A model generated the notes under the pieces. That model saw only the letters and a program-made list of their open reading frames with translations. It did no database searches and was not told the origin of the DNA. Below, piece by piece: positions 55,406 to 61,453 of a stretch of DNA of 64,000 nt (position 1 is the first letter of the stretch; the number at the start of each line of letters is the position of its first letter). The DNA lies in NCBI GenBank assembly GCA_934276485.1, contig CAKQTE010000040.1:1-64000 (forward strand). The letters run 5' to 3'. Source of the DNA: an uncultured Spirochaetales bacterium (GTDB lineage Bacteria > Spirochaetota > Spirochaetia > Sphaerochaetales > Sphaerochaetaceae). The position numbers and the translations under genes are program-made.

Positions 55406-55447
55406 AAGAGGAGCTGGTATCGCTATGGTATTGGCTCCTTCTTCTTT
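55406..55447 (+). terminator. Intrinsic terminator after the aspartate kinase
   Basis: AGGAGC (55409-55414) and GCTCCT (55434-55439) followed by TCTTCTTT. Confidence 0.6.
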
Positions 55448-55467
55448 ATATCGATAAAGATAAATCG

Positions 55468-55482
55468 TGCTATATATAGATT
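55468..55482 (+). promoter_or_regulatory. Extended -10 promoter abutting the TGA-interrupted gene
   Basis: TGCTATATA: TG at 55468-55469, hexamer at 55471-55476, six bases before the ATG at 55483. The same arrangement as at jetA. Confidence 0.45.
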
Positions 55483-55899
55483 ATGAAATACATTACTGGT
55501 GCAATAGCTTTAAACATACCTTGATCTCTCGATACTACAGGCGATTGGCATCGCTTATCCATCGATTGGTCAAAAATGAAATTGGCAGACACAAAGGATT
55601 CTATCTTTGGCACATGGGGAATAGAAGAAGGCATATACATTCCAGAGCTAGATGGTAGCTATAATGTTGCTAACACGATCAGGGCCTGCTTTGATTTGAT
55701 TGACGCAAAAATCTTTTATCAAGCGAGTTGTATGAATAAAGACTATATCGCGAATGATAAATACGATGACATTGTAATTGAGAAAGAATATGAACTTAAA
55801 GCTATTAAAACCCAAGAGGAGTGGGATAGGATAGACACCTTCATGCGGAAGGAATATCTATTAAAATGGGTTAATTTCAATAACGATAAGAATGTTTGA
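55483..55899 (+). pseudogene. Small conserved-looking gene interrupted by an in-frame TGA
   Basis: From ATG 55483 the frame reads MKYITGAIALNIP, meets TGA at 55522-55524, then continues open to 55899 (SLDTTGDWHRLSIDWSKMKLADTKDSIFGTWGIE...). The total would be 138 codons. The two parts read as one protein, and the pattern MKYITG..ALN...LDT.GDWH recalls a small family of unknown function from Firmicutes that, as I remember, carries Cys at this position. Translation of the part after ATG 55576 alone (107 residues) has no ribosome site. So it is a point-mutated pseudogene, or less likely a recoded UGA: GCGAT-TGGC-ATCGC (55541-55554) is a hairpin 16 bases downstream. Confidence 0.55.
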
Positions 55900-55920
55900 T
55901 TATTCTAGATATGTAGAGAC

Positions 55921-55947
55921 AAAAAAGATGCAGCTCGGAAGCTGCAC
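55921..55947 (-). terminator. Intrinsic terminator of the UgpC-type ATPase gene
   Basis: On the minus strand GCAGCT, TCCG loop, AGCTGC (55930-55945) followed by six U (55921-55926). Confidence 0.85.
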
Positions 55948-55967
55948 CTTGATTGAAGCTATAGCTA

Positions 55968-57062
55968 TTAGCGAATTCTGAGCTCTGTCTCGAGATCGAA
56001 GAATCTAGCCTTTTCCATGTTACAGATAAGAGCAACTGGCTCTCCAACTGTTGGAACAACGGATGGATCAATCTTACCAACAATGTTAGCACCATCTGTT
56101 GCAACGTAAACCTGAGTCTCTGATCCAAGTGGTTCAACAACTGAAACGTTACCGTTGATTGTCTTTCCATCCTGGCTCTGATGTGAATACTCAACATCTT
56201 CTGGTCTGATACCAAATGTAACCTTCTGGCCTACGTATGGCTCTAGGAATGCTGCCTGAGCTGGAGTAACTTCAAGTCTGAAGTTCTCTGTCTTAGCATA
56301 TGTCTTTCCATCAGCCTTAACAATTTCCATTGTGATGAAGTTCATTGGAGGTGAACCGATGAATCCAGCAACAAACTTGTTGTCTGGGTCGTTGTAAAGC
56401 TCCATTGGACCACCAATCTGCTGAATAACGCCGAGCTTCATAACTACGATCTTGTCAGCCATTGTCAAAGCTTCAACCTGGTCGTGAGTTACGTAGATCA
56501 TTGTTGCCTGTAGTCTGTGGTGAAGGCCTGAAATCTCAGCTCTCATCTGAACTCTGAGCTTAGCGTCGAGGTTTGAAAGAGGTTCGTCGAAAAGGAATAC
56601 CTTAGGATTTCTTACGATAGCTCTACCAACAGCTACACGCTGTCTCTGGCCACCTGAAAGAGCTTTTGGCTTTCTCTCGAGAAGTGCCTCGATGTCAAGA
56701 AGCTTAGCAGCCTCTCTAACTCTCTGGTCGATTTCTTCCTTAGGGAACTTTCTGATCTTTAGACCGAATGCCATGTTGTCATAAACGGTCATGTGAGGAT
56801 AAAGTGCATAGTTCTGGAATACCATTGCGATGTCTCTATCCTTAGGAGGAACGTCGTTCATTAGCTTTCCATCGATATAGAGCTCGCCAGAGGAGATGTC
56901 CTCAAGACCAGCAACCATTCTTAGAGTTGTAGACTTACCACAACCGGAAGGACCAACGAGAACAACGAATTCCTTATCTTTGATGTCAATGTTAACGTTA
57001 TCTACAGCCTTAACACCGCCATCATAGATCTTGCAGATATTCTTAAGTAGTACTTCTGCCAT
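55968..57062 (-). CDS. ugpC: Sugar ABC transporter ATP-binding protein (UgpC/MsmK type)
   Basis: A 364-residue ATPase for carbohydrate importers. Walker A GPSGCGKST at 37-45, Q-loop MVFQNYALYPHMTVYDNMAFGLK near 80-100, LSGGQRQRVAVGRAIVRNPKVFLFDEPLSNLDAKLR near 135-170, switch H in VTHDQVEALTMAD, and a C-terminal TOBE domain of about 120 residues (IGSPPMNF, GIRPEDV). It is not next to any permease or binding protein, so it probably powers several sugar importers encoded elsewhere, as MsmK does. AAGGAGATTCAG precedes ATG and a terminator closes the single-gene unit. Confidence 0.94.
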   Translation of the reverse strand: MAEVLLKNICKIYDGGVKAVDNVNIDIKDKEFVVLVGPSGCGKSTTLRMVAGLEDISSGELYIDGKLMNDVPPKDRDIAMVFQNYALYPHMTVYDNMAFGLKIRKFPKEEIDQRVREAAKLLDIEALLERKPKALSGGQRQRVAVGRAIVRNPKVFLFDEPLSNLDAKLRVQMRAEISGLHHRLQATMIYVTHDQVEALTMADKIVVMKLGVIQQIGGPMELYNDPDNKFVAGFIGSPPMNFITMEIVKADGKTYAKTENFRLEVTPAQAAFLEPYVGQKVTFGIRPEDVEYSHQSQDGKTINGNVSVVEPLGSETQVYVATDGANIVGKIDPSVVPTVGEPVALICNMEKARFFDLETELRIR

Positions 57063-57217
57063 CTGAATCTCCTTGTTCGTGATAATTTAAGTTTACGCCT
57101 CCCAAATTGCTCAAGTCAAAGAATATTTAATAAAAAAAGGGGTGTTTTAGCTTGAAAAATGGACAAAAAACGTGTTTTGATGACTATATAGACTTATTTA
57201 GTCAAAAAGAGGAAGCT

Positions 57218-57802
57218 ATGCCTAAAATATATAGTGACGATGAGAAAAGAAAAATACGTGAAAGCTTACGAGAGGAAGCATCAAAATGCCTAGCTATATA
57301 TGGCGTTAAGCGAACAACTGTTGATGAGCTTGTCACACGCGTTTCAATTCCAAAGGGAACATTCTATTTGTTTTATAAGAATAAGGAAGAGTTGTTTTTT
57401 GATGTGCTTGTAAATTTCTCATCTCGCATGGAGAGCCTGTATTTGCAAATGCTTCAGGAACTTGATGAGAATCATATTGTTACAAGCCTTACAGATGTTT
57501 TCTATCAAATGGCTATGAGATTCTATAAAGAGGGTATATTCAGGTTTCTTTCTCCTGGGGAGATGGAACTTGTAGTCAGACGATTGGATGATAAAGAGAT
57601 TGTGAAAGCCGAAAGCATGAATGATGAGATTCTTCATAACCTATTTTCATACTTTGCTATTGAGGATGAGAATGACATCAAGGCATTCATAGATGGGTAT
57701 CGAGCGATTCTATATGTGTTTCTACATGCAGACAAAATCCCTGATATAGAAAAAACCCTCCGATTCTTGATCAGAGGGCTTGTATTGCAGATGGTAGAAT
57801 GA
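57218..57802 (+). CDS. TetR-family transcriptional regulator
   Basis: A 194-residue repressor from MPKIYSDDEKRKIRESLREEASKCLAIYGVKRTTVDELVTRVSIPKGTFYLFYKNKEELF, a TetR helix-turn-helix. AGAGGAAG lies just before ATG 57218; a TTG at 57152 would add 22 residues outside the fold and is less likely. Divergent from ugpC, convergent with the CorC-type gene whose stop abuts its own. The ligand is unknown; control of ugpC is possible. Confidence 0.82.
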   Translation: MPKIYSDDEKRKIRESLREEASKCLAIYGVKRTTVDELVTRVSIPKGTFYLFYKNKEELFFDVLVNFSSRMESLYLQMLQELDENHIVTSLTDVFYQMAMRFYKEGIFRFLSPGEMELVVRRLDDKEIVKAESMNDEILHNLFSYFAIEDENDIKAFIDGYRAILYVFLHADKIPDIEKTLRFLIRGLVLQMVE

Positions 57803-59143
57803 TTATTCGTCATCCTCTTCTTTTTCTTTCTTCTCCTCAGGAAGCTTTTTGACAATTACTGTCTCTATCTTCCTGTCCTTGATTTTAGTGACATGGAATG
57901 AGAATCCATCTTTTTCGACTTCTATCTCCTTTCCATCCTCTGGGAAGGTTGAGAGGGTAGAGAGGACCAATCCTCCAATTGTGTCATAGTCATCGCTTTC
58001 AGGAATGTCGTAGACCTCAGTCTCGTCATTGAAATCATCGATGAGCGTGTCTCCTGTGACTTTCCATGTGCAATCGTCTATTTGCTGGACATCTGCTTCT
58101 TCTTTCTCATCGAATTCGTCGTAGATATTTCCTACGATTTCTTCCAATAGGTCTTCCATCGTAATCAGGCCTGCAAATTGTCCATATTCATCAATTACAA
58201 GAGCGATATGGATCTTGTTCTCCTGCATATCTGCAAATAGCTTATCTGCATGTATTGAATCTGGTACTAGGTAAGCAGGTCTTATAAGTTCCTTGAAAGG
58301 CTTTCTGTTCTTTGCAGATAGATTGAGAAGGAATTCCTTTGCAATGATGATTCCCTTTATGTCGTTGATGTCCTCTCCATATACAGGGAAACGGGAAAAT
58401 CCTGTTTCCTTTATGATCTCCAGGATCTCACGCTCTGGAGTATCTTCCTGTATGGCAACAACGTCTCCATCACGAGTCATTACATCATCTACTGCGATAT
58501 CATTGAAATCGAATACGTTCTGAATCCATTCCTGTTCATCTTCCTCGATAGCACCATGCTCGCCAGATGATTCGACCATCAATCGAATATCTTCCTCTGT
58601 TACCTTTTCCTCTTCGCCATCGGTATTAAGGTGCATAAGCTTTAGGATGATGTTTGTGCATTTAGAAAGAAGCCAGATCATTGGCTTGAAGAAGATAGAT
58701 AGGCCTCCAAGTACACTGATTGCAGCACGAGCCCAAGCATTTGCTTTCTGCTGTGCAATGCGCTTTGGGACAAGTTCTCCGAAGATCAATGTAAAGAATG
58801 AGATTATGATAGTGATCAATACAACAGAGATTGTATTCAGAACTGTATAATTCCAGTTTAGTCCTAGTCTGACAAAGCCATCTGCAAGATGCTCTGATAG
58901 CTCATTTGCAGAAAAGGCTGCACCTAAAAATCCTGCAAGTGTGATACATATCTGGATTGTCGACAGGAAAGATGATGGATTATCGACCATCTTTACAAGC
59001 TTTTTGGCTACTTTATCGCCATCATCAGCTTCTTTACGTAATCGCGTTTGGTTTAATGATATTACTGCTATTTCAGTTCCTGCGAAGAATGCATTCACAA
59101 GAATCATTAAAATCTGAATTGTTATAACAACAGCTACTGACAT
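57803..59143 (-). CDS. CNNM/HlyC-CorC family transporter with CBS pair
   Basis: A 446-residue membrane protein: DUF21 domain (residues 1-190, four helices, FAGTEIAVISLNQTRLRKEADDG), a CBS pair (VMTRDGDVVAIQED near 220 and PDSIHADKLFADMQENKIHIALVIDEYGQFAGLITMEDLLEEIVG near 285-330), and a CorC_HlyC domain ending in an acidic stretch. The family exports or senses magnesium, cobalt or sodium. Preceded by AGGAGA and an unusually long 5' leader that pairs with that site, so expression is likely controlled by an RNA switch. Confidence 0.92.
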   Translation of the reverse strand: MSVAVVITIQILMILVNAFFAGTEIAVISLNQTRLRKEADDGDKVAKKLVKMVDNPSSFLSTIQICITLAGFLGAAFSANELSEHLADGFVRLGLNWNYTVLNTISVVLITIIISFFTLIFGELVPKRIAQQKANAWARAAISVLGGLSIFFKPMIWLLSKCTNIILKLMHLNTDGEEEKVTEEDIRLMVESSGEHGAIEEDEQEWIQNVFDFNDIAVDDVMTRDGDVVAIQEDTPEREILEIIKETGFSRFPVYGEDINDIKGIIIAKEFLLNLSAKNRKPFKELIRPAYLVPDSIHADKLFADMQENKIHIALVIDEYGQFAGLITMEDLLEEIVGNIYDEFDEKEEADVQQIDDCTWKVTGDTLIDDFNDETEVYDIPESDDYDTIGGLVLSTLSTFPEDGKEIEVEKDGFSFHVTKIKDRKIETVIVKKLPEEKKEKEEDDE

Positions 59144-59366
59144 TATTTTTCTCCTATTATTTCGCTTTGATTTAATGCATTGGTATCAAAGCAGGAGAAA
59201 ATATTTCATGTTGCAAAGAGCTCCGTCTGCCGAAGGAGGAACCTCTTCTTGGGCCTTGTCTTTGCGTTTATTACCACTAGGGGCGTCGTCCACTATTTAT
59301 CCTTTGCACATTCTTTGTGCGGTTTGAATATGTTATAAATATAAAAGACAGTGCAACATGCGTCAA
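59144..59366 (-). promoter_or_regulatory. Long structured leader and promoter of the CorC-type gene (candidate riboswitch)
   Basis: Minus-strand promoter TTGACG (59361-59366), 17 bases, TATATT (59338-59343) gives a leader of about 188 bases. It contains GCACA/TGTGC (59306-59320), GCAAAG (59302-59307) pairing with CTTTGC (59213-59218) around a 95-base folded core, and an anti-Shine-Dalgarno: TTTTCTCCT (59193-59201) is fully complementary to AGGAGAAAA (59147-59155), and adjacent GCTTTGAT/ATCAAAGC (59164-59192) extends the helix. A seven-codon frame MKYFLLL (59186-59209) overlaps the anti-site. No class is recognised. Confidence 0.65.
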
Positions 59367-59411
59367 TATTATAGTCAAGTCAATTGAAAGTAAGAATCCT
59401 CACTGTCTTAA

Positions 59412-59756
59412 TTATTCGACCTCGATTTCCTTTATGTTGAATTCGTTTCCTTGTACAAGATATGTGTGCTCACTTCCACAATGTGGACATATCTTTCCAT
59501 ATTCAACAGTAGGGTAGGTCTCTTTGCAATCTTCGCAATATGTGATAGCGGGAAGTGTCTCTACAACAAGAGTAGATGCCTCAAATAGAGGACGCTTTTT
59601 TGCACTCCACTCCCAACAACTTTGCAAATAGGACTCGATTACTGTCGAAACTTCCCCAAGCTCCAATACAACTTTATTTATTTTTTCAACATTGTTTTCC
59701 TTGGCCACCTTCTCAAGGTGGTCCATGATCGTAAATGTTACTCCAAGTTCATGCAT
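59412..59756 (-). CDS. hypA: Hydrogenase/urease nickel incorporation protein HypA
   Basis: A 114-residue nickel metallochaperone. It begins MHELGVTF with the nickel-binding M-H2-E, and the zinc ribbon is complete: CEDC and CPHC near residues 74-95. AAGGAA lies before the ATG. It delivers nickel to NiFe-hydrogenase with HypB, which is encoded 15 bases upstream. No hydrogenase structural genes are in the window. Confidence 0.93.
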   Translation of the reverse strand: MHELGVTFTIMDHLEKVAKENNVEKINKVVLELGEVSTVIESYLQSCWEWSAKKRPLFEASTLVVETLPAITYCEDCKETYPTVEYGKICPHCGSEHTYLVQGNEFNIKEIEVE

Positions 59757-59771
59757 GATGTTTCCTTGTTC

Positions 59772-60443
59772 TTATTTTGAATTCCACTTGTCAACTTCTC
59801 TAGCCAGCCACTCTGTCCAAGCGCTCATTCCTTCGCCTGTTTTAGCGCTGATAGGGAAGATCTTTGCATTTGGATTGCGTTTATAGATAAAAGACTGAAC
59901 TTTCTCCATATCGAAATCAAAGTATGGAAGTACATCGATCTTATTGATTAGCACTGCATCGCAGATCTGGAACATCAATGGATACTTCAATGGTTTGTCA
60001 TGTCCTTCTGGAACAGAGAGAATCATTACATTTTTGGATGCTCCTGTATCGAACTCTGCAGGGCACACTAGATTTCCAACATTCTCGAGAATTGCAAAAT
60101 CCACATCTTCAATGCCAAGACCATATATGCCTTGTCTTGTCATGTCTGCATCCAAGTGGCACATGCCGCCTGTATGTAGCTGAATTGCCTTTACTCCTGT
60201 CTCTGCAATTGCTTTTGCATCTACATCTGAGTCGATATCTGCTTCCATGACACCGATTCTGTATCTATCTTTCAAGCGAGCAATGGTTCCTTTTAGCGTT
60301 GTTGTCTTTCCTGATCCTGGGGAAGACATCAAGTTCATTAGAAATACACCTTTCTCTTTTAGTTCTTTTCTCAGATTATCTGCTTGACGGTCATTGTCTG
60401 CAAATACGCTTTCCTTGATTTCAAGAATTCTAACTTCTTTCAT
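59772..60443 (-). CDS. hypB: Hydrogenase nickel incorporation GTPase HypB
   Basis: A 223-residue SIMIBI GTPase from MKEVRILEIKESVFADNDRQADNLRKEL; AAGGAA precedes this ATG rather than the frame start at 60470. P-loop MSSPGSGKTTT near 37-47, HTGGMCHLDADM (metal-binding C-H) near 91-102, ENVGNLVCPAEFD near 118, NKIDV near 157. There is no histidine-rich nickel storage tail. It works with HypA. A terminator hairpin separates it from the upstream DUF5692 gene. Confidence 0.95.
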   Translation of the reverse strand: MKEVRILEIKESVFADNDRQADNLRKELKEKGVFLMNLMSSPGSGKTTTLKGTIARLKDRYRIGVMEADIDSDVDAKAIAETGVKAIQLHTGGMCHLDADMTRQGIYGLGIEDVDFAILENVGNLVCPAEFDTGASKNVMILSVPEGHDKPLKYPLMFQICDAVLINKIDVLPYFDFDMEKVQSFIYKRNPNAKIFPISAKTGEGMSAWTEWLAREVDKWNSK

Positions 60444-60460
60444 TTGTATTCCTTCATAAG

Positions 60461-60485
60461 CAAAAGGCACCTTTGGTTCGGTGCC
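60461..60485 (-). terminator. Terminator between the DUF5692 gene and hypB
   Basis: Minus strand GGCACC (60480-60485), loop GAACCAAA, GGTGCC (60466-60471), then UUUUG. Attenuates read-through from the upstream operon into hypBA. Confidence 0.65.
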
Positions 60486-60502
60486 ATTTGATGGATGTTT
60501 GT

Positions 60503-61438
60503 TTATTTGTTTTCAGCGTTTATCTTCTTGTAGAATGCTTTATCTGTATAGATTTCATCCTTGAAAGGATTTAGCTTGTTCTTCTTGATGATATATACCT
60601 GATAAGCAACTGCAGCTGCATTAGCGACTAGAGCGAGCAAGCTCACAACGAAGAATGCTGTTGGATTATGGGTTGTTGGAACAGGAGCAAGACGGTCTGC
60701 AAATTGTGGAACTGTCATGATGAACATGATCCATAGTGCAAGTGTGTGTGCTCTATGCTGCAACCAGCATCCTTTCTTGATGAAGAATGCAGGGATTGTG
60801 CAAGACAGTAGCAAGATTACACCGCAATATACAGAGTGGTCTGAGATACAGTTATATGTATAAGCAAAGTTCCAAAGGTCATATGTGATGATGTAGATCC
60901 AATCCATGTCTGGCCACATCATGTCCTGGCTCTTCTCTTTTGAGATATAGATTCCTATCCAACCACAGATTAGGAGGATGTTCAAGATACCTGCAATACC
61001 ATTCATGATATTCCATGGGCCTGACATTACCCAAAGGTTGTTCACATACTCACCAGCAAATGCATGGAAGCTATATGCTTCAAAATCACGGAATACAGCT
61101 TCACAGATATTGATTGCAAGAATCAATGGAGGAAAGCAGATTACCCATTTATGCTTTGTTGCATTTGGAATATATCTGATCAACATGAAGCCTACACAGC
61201 CAGCGAGTGCTGAATATGTCTTTGCCCAGTTGAACCAGTTTCCTGTTCCATACTCATTGCCTGGAGCACAAGTTGTTGGCCATACAAAGATTGTAAGCAC
61301 AACAGGAACAATTACAAATAGTAATATTCCTCCCCATTTCTTAGTGCGTCCCAATTCATTGAGTGCGATTAGTACTACAAGAATGAAGAACATTATTCCC
61401 CAAGTCTTCATGTCTGGTACATTGTACAAAATTCCCAT
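60503..61438 (-). CDS. Multi-spanning membrane protein, DUF5692 family
   Basis: A 311-residue protein with about nine hydrophobic helices, starting MGILYNVPDMKTWGIMFFILVVLIALNELGRTKKWG. It fits my memory of DUF5692, a family with no known function. Polar inserts near WSCAPGNEYGTGNWFNWAKTYSALAG-like TCAPGNEYGTGNWFNWAK and THNPTAFFVV contain conserved-looking aromatic and histidine residues. AAGGAGAGG precedes the ATG. It lies 15 bases after the iron-sulphur flavoprotein gene, so a membrane partner or exporter of that enzyme's product is possible. Confidence 0.6.
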   Translation of the reverse strand: MGILYNVPDMKTWGIMFFILVVLIALNELGRTKKWGGILLFVIVPVVLTIFVWPTTCAPGNEYGTGNWFNWAKTYSALAGCVGFMLIRYIPNATKHKWVICFPPLILAINICEAVFRDFEAYSFHAFAGEYVNNLWVMSGPWNIMNGIAGILNILLICGWIGIYISKEKSQDMMWPDMDWIYIITYDLWNFAYTYNCISDHSVYCGVILLLSCTIPAFFIKKGCWLQHRAHTLALWIMFIMTVPQFADRLAPVPTTHNPTAFFVVSLLALVANAAAVAYQVYIIKKNKLNPFKDEIYTDKAFYKKINAENK

Positions 61439-61453
61439 TTTAAGTTCCTCTCC

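Noticed and set aside
55522..55554. Selenocysteine insertion with a SECIS hairpin
   Set aside because: Only a five-pair hairpin is seen and no selenoprotein genes are in the window; listed as a possibility in the finding but not called.
55467..55658. 63-residue frame in the region of the TGA-interrupted gene
   Set aside because: It is the wrong frame; the frame starting at 55483 reads like a real protein on both sides of the stop.
59213..59307. Known riboswitch classes (M-box, yybP-ykoY, NiCo, cobalamin, TPP, FMN)
   Set aside because: The conserved core sequences of these classes, as I remember them, are not present in the leader.
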